This document shows, in pieces, positions 1 through 7,423 of a DNA stretch of 11,083 nucleotides. The position numbers and the translations under genes were made by a program. This DNA comes from Hyphomicrobiales bacterium (GTDB lineage: Bacteria; Pseudomonadota; Alphaproteobacteria; Rhizobiales; Beijerinckiaceae), in NCBI GenBank assembly GCA_015655535.1, contig JAATEW010000367.1:1-11083 (forward strand). Reading direction: 5' to 3'. Under the pieces are notes generated by a model. It searched no databases. It was not told where the DNA came from and saw only the letters and a program-made list of their open reading frames with translations. Each line of letters starts with the position of its first letter. Within the stretch, counting starts at the first letter, position 1.

Positions 1-2684
1 CGCGCGCCTTTGTTGTTCTGATGTACGAAGGAGCGATCGATCTTGATCGTATCGAAAGGGAAGCGCTGTAAATAGGAGAGCGAGGAATAGCCGGTGCCGA
101 AATCGTCGAGCGAGAGGCCGGCGCCAAGCTCATGAATGCGGCCGAGCATCTGCGCCGCATATTCCGGGTTCTCCATCACGAGGCTCTCGGTCAATTCGAG
201 CTTCAACGTGCCGCGCGCCACGTCGCAACGATTGAGAACGGCCTTCACATCATGCAGAAGATCGTGGCGCAGCAATTGCCGCGACGAAACATTGACGCTG
301 GCGAAGATGGGCGGATCGACATTCAGCGCATGTTGCCAAGCCGCGAGCTCGCGCGCGGTGCGTTCGAGTGCGAAAATGCCGAGATCGACAATGCCGCCGG
401 TTTCTTCCGCGATGGGGATGAATTCGGCCGGACCGAGCCGGCCGAGCTTGGGGTGATCCCAGCGCAGCAAGGCCTCGAATCCTGCGACCGTGCGGTCTTC
501 GAGCCGCACGATCGGCTGGAAGAACACTTTGATCTCGCCGCGGTCGAGCGCGCGGCGCAGATCGCCTTCGAGCGTCACGCGGTCCGAGCGGCGTGTCCGC
601 ATGGCGGGACGAAACACTTCGATCCGGTTGCCGCCGAGCCGCTTGGCATGACGCATGGCGATCTCGGCATCCTTCAGCATGTCTTCGCGCTTTTGATGCA
701 ATTGCGGATCGAACAAAGCGATGCCGATCGAGGCCGTCAGCGGAATTTCGATTTCATTGAAGGCGACGGGCGTCGACAAAGCGCGGCGCACGACATTGGC
801 GAGCGCGGTGATCTGGTCGGTATCGGTTTCGGAGACGATGACGGCGGCCAATTGATCGCCCGCGAGCCGGGCGAGCGTGTCCTGCGGTTTCAGGAGACGG
901 CTAAGACGGCGCGAGAGCGTCAGCAAAATCGAGTCGCCAGCCGAGAGGCCGATGCTCTCATTGACCTGACGGAAGCGGTCGATATCGATGCAGATCACGG
1001 TCGGGCGGATCTTGGTGTCGCTCTGCGCGAAGTTCAACGCGGCTTCGAGCCGGTCGAAGAAGAGTTCGCGATTGGGCAGGCCGGTCAGATTGTCGTGCAC
1101 GGCATCATGCAGCAATCTTTCTTCCGAGGTTTTCTCTTCCGTGACATCCGACAAAGTGCCGACGATGCGGATCACTTCGCCATCGGCGCCGACCACGGGC
1201 CGTGCCTTCATCAGAAACCAGAAATAATGCCCGTCGACGGCGCGGAGCCGGAATTCCTGATTGATGCGCCCGCGTCTTTGTTCGAGCATCGTGTCGAGCA
1301 CGGCGCGATAGCGGTCGCGTTCGAAGGGATGCAGAAGATCGAGCCAGCCCGAAGCCGGCCCTTCGAGCGAGCCGCGCCCGAGGCCCAATTGCGCTTCGAC
1401 TTCCGGGTTCACATAGACGATATCGGCCGACACGTCCCAGTCGAAGACGAGGTCGCCGCTGCCGGTCAGCGCCAGGGCCTTGCGTTCGGTCTCGCTGATG
1501 ACGCCATGGCCGAGCCCACCTCCGGCAAAGGCATTTTGCATGATCGTAAAGCCGATCAGCATCACGATCAGAACAAGGCCGCCGATCAGGGCGGGCGAGA
1601 CGAGATCGTTCGTCAGCGTGCCGGTGACTGTGAAGGCGGCGCCGATGATCCAGGCGAGCAGCAGAAACCAGGTTGGGATGAGCATGACGGCGCGGTCATA
1701 GCCATGCGTCGACAGATAAATGACGAGGATGAAGCCGACGCCGGCGATGCTTGCGAGCGAAATGCGCGCGACGCCGGCGGCGACCGGCGCGTCATAGACC
1801 GCCAAGCCGATCAGCGCGACGAGGAAGATCAGCCAGCCCGTCGCGACGCGCGATGCGCGCACATGCCAGCGGCTCAAGTTGAGATAGGCGAAGAGAAAGA
1901 CGAGCAGCGTCGCGGCGAGCACTGTTTCGGCGCCCGCGCGCCAGATGCGGTCGGAGGGGCCGCCGGTGCCGAAAATCTTGGTCCAGAAGCCGAAATCGAT
2001 GCAGACATAGGCGAGCACGGCCCAGGCGAGCGCGGCGGCGGCCGGAAAGATCACAGCGCCTTTGACGACGAAAACGATCGTCAGAAACAGCGCGAGCAGC
2101 CCTGCGACGCCGATCACGATGCCTTTGTACAAGGTGAGGCTCGTGACCTTATCCTTGTAGGCGTCGGGCTCCCAAAGATAGAGCTGCGGCAGTTTCGGCG
2201 TGCGCAATTCCGCGACGTAAGTCACGGTGGTGCCGGGATCGAGCGTGAGGCGGAACACGTCGGCATCGGCACTTTCTTCCGCCTCCGGTGGAAAACCCTG
2301 GCTCGCCGTGATCGCCGAAATGCGCGTCGCTCCGAGATCGGGCCAGACCACGCCCGAGCCGACAAGCCGGAAATGCGGCGCGACGATCAACCGTTCGATC
2401 TGTTCGTCAGTGTCATTCGTGAGCGCGAAGACGATCCAGTTCGGCTGCGTCCCGGTCTCGCGCGCGCGCACTTCGATACGGCGGACAATGCCGTCGGAGC
2501 CGGGCGCCGTCGACACCAAAAGGCGATCGCCTTGCGCGCTATAGCTTTCGATCGCCTTGGAGAGATCGATGGCCTGAGCGTCGAGCGGCACGCGAATCGC
2601 TTCAACCGCTCTCGCTGGGATGAGACTCAACCCCAGAAGAACGAAGGCGATCAAAAAACGAATTTGGAGCCATCGGCTCAGCAC
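1..2684 (-). CDS. 7TM-PAS-GGDEF-EAL cyclic-di-GMP phosphodiesterase, membrane-bound (3' end off window)
   Basis: About 894 residues are visible; the C-terminus lies outside the left edge. The protein probably hydrolyses c-di-GMP in response to a periplasmic or membrane signal. Residues 1-26 look like a signal peptide ending ARA, followed by a periplasmic domain (about 27-185). Seven hydrophobic segments lie between about 188 and 385, the layout of 7TMR-DISM receptors. A PAS domain (about 400-515) leads into GGDEF (about 525-690; DNLTGLPNR is present). The GGDEF signature is AGDQL (608-612) and the I-site position reads KPQD (599-602), so cyclase activity is probably lost. In EAL I see E737-A-L, N798, E830 in ELTES, D860-D861 in DDFGTGYSS and K881, so phosphodiesterase activity is plausible; the final catalytic residues are off the window. 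I chose GTG 2684 because it begins the signal peptide and the frame has an upstream TGA with no ATG in between. It stands alone after a long intergenic region. Confidence 0.9.
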   Translation of the reverse strand, partial: MLSRWLQIRFLIAFVLLGLSLIPARAVEAIRVPLDAQAIDLSKAIESYSAQGDRLLVSTAPGSDGIVRRIEVRARETGTQPNWIVFALTNDTDEQIERLIVAPHFRLVGSGVVWPDLGATRISAITASQGFPPEAEESADADVFRLTLDPGTTVTYVAELRTPKLPQLYLWEPDAYKDKVTSLTLYKGIVIGVAGLLALFLTIVFVVKGAVIFPAAAALAWAVLAYVCIDFGFWTKIFGTGGPSDRIWRAGAETVLAATLLVFLFAYLNLSRWHVRASRVATGWLIFLVALIGLAVYDAPVAAGVARISLASIAGVGFILVIYLSTHGYDRAVMLIPTWFLLLAWIIGAAFTVTGTLTNDLVSPALIGGLVLIVMLIGFTIMQNAFAGGGLGHGVISETERKALALTGSGDLVFDWDVSADIVYVNPEVEAQLGLGRGSLEGPASGWLDLLHPFERDRYRAVLDTMLEQRRGRINQEFRLRAVDGHYFWFLMKARPVVGADGEVIRIVGTLSDVTEEKTSEERLLHDAVHDNLTGLPNRELFFDRLEAALNFAQSDTKIRPTVICIDIDRFRQVNESIGLSAGDSILLTLSRRLSRLLKPQDTLARLAGDQLAAVIVSETDTDQITALANVVRRALSTPVAFNEIEIPLTASIGIALFDPQLHQKREDMLKDAEIAMRHAKRLGGNRIEVFRPAMRTRRSDRVTLEGDLRRALDRGEIKVFFQPIVRLEDRTVAGFEALLRWDHPKLGRLGPAEFIPIAEETGGIVDLGIFALERTARELAAWQHALNVDPPIFASVNVSSRQLLRHDLLHDVKAVLNRCDVARGTLKLELTESLVMENPEYAAQMLGRIHELGAGLSLDDFGTGYSSLSYLQRFPFDTIKIDRSFVHQNNKGA

Positions 2685-2810
2685 ATGAAAATCCGAGCTG
2701 GTTTCGGCGCATTGAGGAAAAGAGGTGCCCCGCTTTACCAAACGCGCTCAATTGCCTTTGCCCCGGCCGATCGCGTGAGCCATCGGTCGAAGAATCGGAG
2801 GAGCACAAGT

Positions 2811-2865
2811 TTAAGAGTTGGAGAGACGCGCTTTAAGCAAAATCTCTCTACAGCCAACCTCTTAA
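2811..2865. repeat. Imperfect 55-bp inverted repeat upstream of the EAL gene
   Basis: The left arm TTAAGAGTTGG (2811-2821) pairs with CCAACCTCTTAA (2854-2865) apart from one extra C. Inside it, AGAGA (2822-2826) pairs with TCTCT (2845-2849), leaving ACAG unpaired on one side. The loop carries the near-palindrome GCTTTAAGC. It lies about 130-180 bp upstream of GTG 2684, so it could be an operator or a leader-RNA stem-loop. The base pairing is seen directly; the function is inference. Confidence 0.45.
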
Positions 2866-2944
2866 CATTCTTTTTTGTTTGCAGGCTTTAGCGCCTGATC
2901 GCTTCGAGTTCGATTGCAATCATGCTCCAAGCTTTTGGTTCAGC

Positions 2945-2985
2945 GCATGATCTATCCAAAAGTCTGCAACTTTTTAAGATCATGC
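2945..2985. repeat. Nested palindromic intergenic repeat, copy A
   Basis: The outer arms GCATGATC (2945-2952) and GATCATGC (2978-2985) are perfect inverted repeats. Nested inside are AAAAGT (2958-2963) and ACTTTT (2969-2974) around a 5-nt loop. The design (outer arms, then an A-run paired with a T-run) matches copy B at 7374-7423, and it resembles the dispersed palindromic elements common between genes in Rhizobiales. Naming a specific repeat family would need a genome-wide comparison. Confidence 0.6.
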
Positions 2986-3136
2986 TTTAACGCAAACTCC
3001 ATGGCATTTTTACGTAGTCAAAGGGTGCCGGTACGTCGCAGGCATTAATCGGTCAGAGCCTCATCGATGGAAATGACGCCCACTTTCAATTGGTAAAGCT
3101 TATCTGTCCAGAGGGCAAGACTTAGCGCTCGGCCTC

Positions 3137-3152
3137 AAAAGCGCTGGCTTTT
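3137..3152 (-). terminator. Weak hairpin, possible terminator of the acetyltransferase gene
   Basis: On the minus strand AAAAGC and GCTTTT pair perfectly around a CAGC loop, about 40 nt after the acetyltransferase stop codon. The stem is short and AT-rich, and its T-run is part of the stem rather than following it. It is therefore a poor intrinsic terminator, and Rho-dependent ending is equally likely. Confidence 0.22.
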
Positions 3153-3190
3153 CAAGGCGAAGGGAGGCGAGGCCGGGCAACTGACGGGGT

Positions 3191-3805
3191 CTACGCTTTA
3201 TCGCGGCGCGGCAGACGCAGCGGAATGGGGTCCGATTCCAAAAGCGCATAAAGCAGATGGTCTTGCCAAATGCCGTTGATCCGAAGATAGGCACGCGCAT
3301 GGCCTTCGCGCTTGAACCCGCAGCGTTCGAGCAGCCGGATGGAGGGATCATTATTCGGCAGGCAGGCGGCTTCGATCCGATGCAGCCTGAGCGTCGCAAA
3401 GGCGAAAGTGACGGCAGCCCTGACGGCGCGCGACATGAAGCCCTTGCCGGCATGCGGCGCGCCCATCCAATAGCCGAGCGTGGCGGCCTGCGCGACGCCG
3501 CGCTTGATCTGGCCGAGCGTCAGGCCGCCGACCAGAACATCGTCGCCTTCGCGGAAGATCAAAAACGGATAGCCTTCGTCGTTTTCGATCTCCTGCGCCT
3601 GCCGGCGTAGCCGCCGGCGAAAGGCGGTGCGGGTCAGATCATCGCCGGGCCATGTCGGCTCCCAAGGGGTGAGGAAGCCACGGCTTCTTTCGCGCAATCC
3701 CGCCCAGGTTTCGAAATCATGCATCTCCGGCGGGCGCAGATAGACGCCTTCACCGCGGATGAAGGTTGCATTGTCGCTCGACGGTCCGAGACGAAACAGG
3801 GCCAA
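3191..3805 (-). CDS. GNAT-family N-acetyltransferase, RimJ/RimL type
   Basis: A cytoplasmic acetyl-CoA-dependent acetyltransferase of 204 residues from the chosen start. The family includes enzymes acting on ribosomal-protein N-termini, but the substrate here cannot be read from sequence. The RimJ-like pattern is clear: GVYLRPP near residue 20, LTPWEPTW near 45-52, the acetyl-CoA loop PHAGKG (117-122), the NNDPS turn (151-155) and the CGF segment (162-164). The frame is open to a GTG at 3862 inside the upstream peptidase gene. I prefer TTG 3805: it gives the usual M-A-L-F-R N-terminus, it is preceded by GGGAG about 9 nt upstream, and it leaves a 28-nt gap after the peptidase stop. It is last in the thrC-peptidase block and is probably cotranscribed with it. 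Confidence 0.88.
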   Translation of the reverse strand: MALFRLGPSSDNATFIRGEGVYLRPPEMHDFETWAGLRERSRGFLTPWEPTWPGDDLTRTAFRRRLRRQAQEIENDEGYPFLIFREGDDVLVGGLTLGQIKRGVAQAATLGYWMGAPHAGKGFMSRAVRAAVTFAFATLRLHRIEAACLPNNDPSIRLLERCGFKREGHARAYLRINGIWQDHLLYALLESDPIPLRLPRRDKA

Positions 3806-3833
3806 GGAACTGCTCTCCCGAGTGCTCTCTAAC

Positions 3834-5096
3834 TTAGACGCTTCCCAAACGTTCCGCCACACGATCCGGGCTCAGCACTTTCGAGATCGGACCGAGCGCG
3901 GCAACTGTTGGCGCCGAGCGCAAGGCGGTAGCACCGACGCGGCGGACATCATCAATTCCAATCGAATCGATCTTTTCTATGATCTCTGCGCGGGGCAATA
4001 CGCGATTGAAAGCCAAAAGCTGGCGCGCCATCTGCTCGGACCGTGCGCCGGGCGATTCGAGCGCCGCGAGCAGCGAGACCTTCATCTGCGCCTTGGCGCG
4101 ATGCAATTCGACCTCGGTCAGGTTTTGCGTGGCCTCGGCCAGGCAATCGAGCGCGACCGGCATCAGATTGGCGACATCCTTTTTGCTCGTGCCGGCGTAA
4201 AAGCCGAAAAGGCCGCTGTCCGAAAAGCCCCAGTGGAACGCATAGATCGAATAAGCAAGACCGCGCTTCTCGCGCACTTCCTGGAAGAGACGCGAGGACA
4301 TGCCGCCGCCGGCCACATTGGCGAAGATATGCATGGCGTAATGGTCGGGGTGATCGTAGCCGAGGCCTTCGAAGCCGACGACGACATGCGCCTGTTCGAG
4401 ACGCCGCTTCACGCGCGTGTCGCCGCCTTTATATTTCGCAGGCTGTGGCGCATCGGCCTGATGGACGGGAAGGCTGCCGAAACGCTTCTCGGTCTCGTCG
4501 GCGATGCGGGCATGTTCGACGGCGCCCGCCGCGCCGATGACGGTTGCCTGGCTGCGGTAATGCGTATCGAGATAGGCGCCGATGGTTTCGCGCTTGAACG
4601 ATGAGACGCCATCCGGCGTGCCGAGAATGGCGCGTCCGATCGGCTGGTCCGGATAGGCGGTCGCATTGAAGAGATCGAAGACGAGATCATCAGGCGTATC
4701 CTCCGCCACGCTGATCTCCTGCAGAATGACGCCCTTCTCGCGTTCAAGCTCCTTGGCGTCGAAGGTGCTTTCGGTCAGAATATCGGCGAGGATGTCGAGC
4801 GCGAGGCCGCTGTCGGCTGCGAGCACATGCGCATAATAGGCCGTCTGTTCGACGCTGGTCGCGGCATTGAGATCGCCACCCGCCGTCTCGATCTCTTCGG
4901 CAATGTCACGCGCCGAGCGCCGCCTTGTGCCCTTGAACGCCATATGTTCGAGCAGATGCGACAGGCCTTGCTCATTCGCATGTTCATGGCGCGAGCCGGC
5001 CGCGACCCAGACGCCGATCGAGGCCGTCTCAAGCTGATCCATGCGGTCGGTGACGACGCGCAGACCGGACGGCAAGGTGGTGATTTCAACGCTCAT
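3834..5096 (-). CDS. M16B family zinc metallopeptidase (processing-peptidase-like)
   Basis: A 420-residue peptidase related to the mitochondrial processing peptidase beta subunit, at the normal length for the bacterial family. The inverted zinc motif HLLEH is at residues 47-51, with the distal zinc ligand E127 in VILQE, 76 residues after the second histidine, as the family requires. The glycine-rich stretch followed by SSRLFQEVREKRGLAYS (about 263-283) is the second-half signature. No signal peptide is seen, so it is probably cytoplasmic; the natural substrate is unknown. The frame extends one codon further to a TTG, but ATG 5096 is preferred because it gives a TGATG overlap with the thrC stop, implying translational coupling. 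An AGGT about 8 nt upstream could serve as the ribosome site. Confidence 0.93.
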   Translation of the reverse strand: MSVEITTLPSGLRVVTDRMDQLETASIGVWVAAGSRHEHANEQGLSHLLEHMAFKGTRRRSARDIAEEIETAGGDLNAATSVEQTAYYAHVLAADSGLALDILADILTESTFDAKELEREKGVILQEISVAEDTPDDLVFDLFNATAYPDQPIGRAILGTPDGVSSFKRETIGAYLDTHYRSQATVIGAAGAVEHARIADETEKRFGSLPVHQADAPQPAKYKGGDTRVKRRLEQAHVVVGFEGLGYDHPDHYAMHIFANVAGGGMSSRLFQEVREKRGLAYSIYAFHWGFSDSGLFGFYAGTSKKDVANLMPVALDCLAEATQNLTEVELHRAKAQMKVSLLAALESPGARSEQMARQLLAFNRVLPRAEIIEKIDSIGIDDVRRVGATALRSAPTVAALGPISKVLSPDRVAERLGSV

Positions 5097-6523
5097 CAAG
5101 CTACCTGTGTTGAAGGAATCCGCGAACGCGCACGGATGAAGGATTCGACCGCGGCCTGGTCATTGGGCAGGATCGTGAAACGTTCCTTCCGCTCGAACAG
5201 ATCCGCAAGATGCGCGGGGAGAGCAGGGCGTTGGCCCGTCGCCTTTTCGATCGCATCTGGAAATTTCGCCGGATGCGCGGTCGCGAGCGTGATCACCGGC
5301 GTGCCGGGCTTTGCCGCCAGCGCCTGGCGCGCGGCATGGATGCCGACCGCCGTATGCGGATCGATGAGGGTTCCGGTCTCCCGATAGACGCGGGCGATCT
5401 CGGCGGTGGTCTCGGTCTCGCTCGTAGCTGCCGCGTCGAATTCGGCGCGGATCTTTGCAAGCGGCGCTGCGTCGAGCGTGAAACGGCCGGATTGTTTCAG
5501 GCTCTCCATGAGGCGCCGGACGGCAGAGGCATCGCGGCCATAGGCCTCGAACAACAGCCGCTCGAAATTCGACGAGACCTGAATATCCATCGAAGGCGAT
5601 TGCGTCGCCTCGACGCCCTTCACCTCATAAGCGCCGGTGGCGAGCGTGCGCGCTAAAATATCGTTCGTGTTGGTCGCGATGATCAGCCGATCGATCGGCA
5701 GCCCCATGCGCTTGGCGATATAGCCAGCCAGAATATCGCCGAAATTGCCGGTCGGCACGGCGAAGGAAACAGACCGGTGCGGCGCGCCCAAGGCAACCGC
5801 GCTTGTCATGTAATAGACGGTCTGCGCCATCACCCGAGCCCAATTGATCGAATTGACGCCGGTCAGCGAAAGTTCGTCGCGAAACACGCGCGTCTGGAAC
5901 AGGCCCTTCACGATCGCCTGGGCGTCATCGAACGTGCCTTCGAGCGCGATGACATGGACGTTTTCATCCGCCACGCAGGTCATCTGGCGGCGCTGAACAT
6001 CCGAGACCCGGCCATACGGATAAAGGATGAAGACATCGGCCTGGCCAAGGCCGCGAAAGGCCTCGATCGCAGCGGCACCCGTGTCGCCGGACGTCGCGCC
6101 GACGACGGTCGCATGCTGGCGGCGGGCTTTCAAAACATGATCCGTCAGCCGCGCCAGGATCTGCATGGCGACGTCCTTGAAGGCGAGCGTCGGGCCATGG
6201 AACAATTCGAGCAGGAAGAGCTGGTCGCCGATCTGTGCCAGGGGCGCGACCGCCTTATGCCGGAAGGAGGCATAGGCCGCTTCGATCATGCTCTTGAGGA
6301 GCTTGGGGTCGATTTCAGGACCGATGAAACGTGAAAAGATCGCCTCGGCCACCTCGGCATAAGAGAGTCCAGCGAAGGCGGCGATCTCGTCCTTGCTAAG
6401 CTCAGGATAGATTTCGGGCAGATAAAGCCCGCCGTCGCTCGCAAGACCCGCCATAAGCGTGTCCGTAAAGGACAGGGACGGGGCCTCTCCACGGGTCGAA
6501 ATATATTTTGCCGTACTGCTCAA
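5096..6523 (-). CDS. thrC: Threonine synthase
   Basis: A PLP enzyme converting O-phospho-L-homoserine to threonine and phosphate, the last step of threonine synthesis in the cytoplasm. Its 475 residues match the long bacterial form. The N-terminus carries YISTRGEAP (7-15) and DGGLYLPE (30-37). K116 in LAFKD is the expected Schiff-base lysine, and SGDTG (145-149) is the phosphate-binding loop. The only plausible start is TTG 6523: there is no in-frame ATG until residue 24, which would remove the conserved N-terminus. An AGGA lies about 12 nt upstream, a rather long spacing, so initiation may be weak. It follows SURF1 after 74 bp and overlaps the peptidase gene by one base. Confidence 0.96.
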   Translation of the reverse strand: MSSTAKYISTRGEAPSLSFTDTLMAGLASDGGLYLPEIYPELSKDEIAAFAGLSYAEVAEAIFSRFIGPEIDPKLLKSMIEAAYASFRHKAVAPLAQIGDQLFLLELFHGPTLAFKDVAMQILARLTDHVLKARRQHATVVGATSGDTGAAAIEAFRGLGQADVFILYPYGRVSDVQRRQMTCVADENVHVIALEGTFDDAQAIVKGLFQTRVFRDELSLTGVNSINWARVMAQTVYYMTSAVALGAPHRSVSFAVPTGNFGDILAGYIAKRMGLPIDRLIIATNTNDILARTLATGAYEVKGVEATQSPSMDIQVSSNFERLLFEAYGRDASAVRRLMESLKQSGRFTLDAAPLAKIRAEFDAAATSETETTAEIARVYRETGTLIDPHTAVGIHAARQALAAKPGTPVITLATAHPAKFPDAIEKATGQRPALPAHLADLFERKERFTILPNDQAAVESFIRARSRIPSTQVA

Positions 6524-6564
6524 AGTCTTTGTTTTTCCTATTGAACTCGTTGTCGTTGGCGGCC

Positions 6565-6581
6565 CTCTCCCCGGTGGAGAG
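6565..6581 (-). promoter_or_regulatory. Small hairpin between SURF1 and thrC
   Basis: CTCTCC and GGAGAG pair around a 5-nt loop in the 74-bp gap after the SURF1 stop codon. There is no T-run on the minus strand, so it is not a standard terminator. It may protect an RNA end or be fortuitous. Confidence 0.25.
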
Positions 6582-6597
6582 ACAGGTCACAGGCGCA

Positions 6598-7365
6598 TCA
6601 TTTCGCCTTTTCTATCTCATTCCCCTTATGCCAGGCAAAAGCGGCGAAAACCCCGAAAAGACCAAGCGCCAGCCCGAACCAGGTCAGGGCATAGGATAGA
6701 TGGTTATTGGGGATCGCGATTTCCGTAGTCCCGCCGATTGGCCAACCGCCCGGCACAGGCAGATCGTCGTCATCGATTGAAAATGGCGCCACTTCCGCGA
6801 GACCGAAATGCGCCGCGATTTCCGCCGGATCGCGGGTGAAATAACGCCCCGCCGCAGGGTCGTCGGGAGGCGTGAAAAGATTGCGGGGCTCAGGAGGCCG
6901 CATCAGACCCGTGACTTTGATGGGGCCTTGGATTTCGCCTGTTGCCCGCGCGGCCTTGTCCTTGAGGTTTTCCGGTACGAAGCCGCGATTGACGATCACA
7001 ATGCCGCCCGTGGCGAGCCGCAACGGCGTCAGCACGAGATAGCCGGGGGTCAAGATTCCTTTGCGGCTGAACCCCGGCCCATGGAAGATCAAGGCTTCCT
7101 TATCGTTCTCGAATGTGCCTTCCGCTTCGACGTGGCGATAGTCGTAATCGTCCGGCTGAAGGCGCGGCCAATCGGCGATCGGCGGCAAAGGCTGCGGCGT
7201 CATGGTGCTGCGCGCCTCGATCTCTCCGATCAGACGCTCTTTCCAGTGCAGCCGTTCCAATTGCCAGACACCGAGCCCGATCAGAATGGCACCCGCCGCC
7301 AAAGTGGCGAAGCCGGGCCAGAATAGGGCTTTGAGGCGTTGCGGCATGATACGGCTTCCGATCAT
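6598..7365 (-). CDS. surf1: SURF1 family cytochrome c oxidase assembly protein
   Basis: An inner-membrane assembly factor of 255 residues that helps insert heme a into subunit I of aa3 oxidase. The family topology is clear: one N-terminal membrane helix (about 15-36) running into GVWQLERLHWKE (32-43), a periplasmic domain with the VNRGFVP segment (125-131), and a C-terminal helix (about 226-246) opening with NNHLSYALTWFGLA. ATG 7365 gives the longest product, but its AAGAAG touches the start codon. A second ATG at 7347 (residue 7) has GGAAG about 7 nt upstream and may be the real start. It lies 57 bp after DUF983 with a palindromic repeat in between. Confidence 0.94.
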   Translation of the reverse strand: MIGSRIMPQRLKALFWPGFATLAAGAILIGLGVWQLERLHWKERLIGEIEARSTMTPQPLPPIADWPRLQPDDYDYRHVEAEGTFENDKEALIFHGPGFSRKGILTPGYLVLTPLRLATGGIVIVNRGFVPENLKDKAARATGEIQGPIKVTGLMRPPEPRNLFTPPDDPAAGRYFTRDPAEIAAHFGLAEVAPFSIDDDDLPVPGGWPIGGTTEIAIPNNHLSYALTWFGLALGLFGVFAAFAWHKGNEIEKAK

Positions 7366-7373
7366 CTTCTTAT

Positions 7374-7423
7374 GAGCATCGGATTGGCCCGAAAACCGGT
7401 GCCCACTTTTCGGTCCGATGCTC
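7374..7423. repeat. Nested palindromic intergenic repeat, copy B
   Basis: Outer arms GAGCATCGGA (7374-7383) and TCCGATGCTC (7414-7423) are a perfect 10-bp inverted repeat. Inner arms CCGAAAA (7389-7395) and TTTTCGG (7407-7413) are also perfect, separated by 11 nt. The left half has an unpaired TTGGC between the two arms. The element ends at 7423, on the last base of the DUF983 stop codon, and fills most of the gap before SURF1. It would fold into a long hairpin in the transcript and resembles dispersed Rhizobiales palindromes; copy A is at 2945-2985. Confidence 0.75.

Larger units (their letters stand above)
2685..3190. other. Gene-free region between the acetyltransferase gene and the EAL gene
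   Basis: This 506-bp stretch contains no credible gene: short ATG frames end quickly and no tRNA-like fold was seen. It must hold the 5' control region of the EAL protein gene (which starts at 2684) and the 3' end of the acetyltransferase transcript. It is noticeably more AT-rich around 2810-2990 than the flanking genes. It contains an imperfect inverted repeat (2811-2865), a nested palindromic repeat (2945-2985) and a weak hairpin (3137-3152). No promoter could be assigned with confidence. Confidence 0.7.

Noticed and set aside
132..2891. A 919-codon open frame on the plus strand
   Set aside because: It is antisense to the clearly recognisable signal peptide-7TM-PAS-GGDEF-EAL protein. Its translation is rich in R, D, E and A with no domain, as expected for a high-GC shadow frame.
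2882..2897. Hairpin CAGGC/GCCTG next to a T-run, considered as a terminator
   Set aside because: The T-run precedes the stem on the plus strand and is an A-run after it on the minus strand, so it has the wrong orientation for either strand.
3759..4604. A 281-codon plus-strand frame
   Set aside because: It lies opposite the M16 peptidase, which has all zinc ligands and normal length.
6402..6590. A 62-codon minus-strand frame overlapping the thrC start, considered as a leader peptide
   Set aside because: It has no run of threonine or isoleucine codons and no attenuator pair, and most of it lies inside thrC in another frame.
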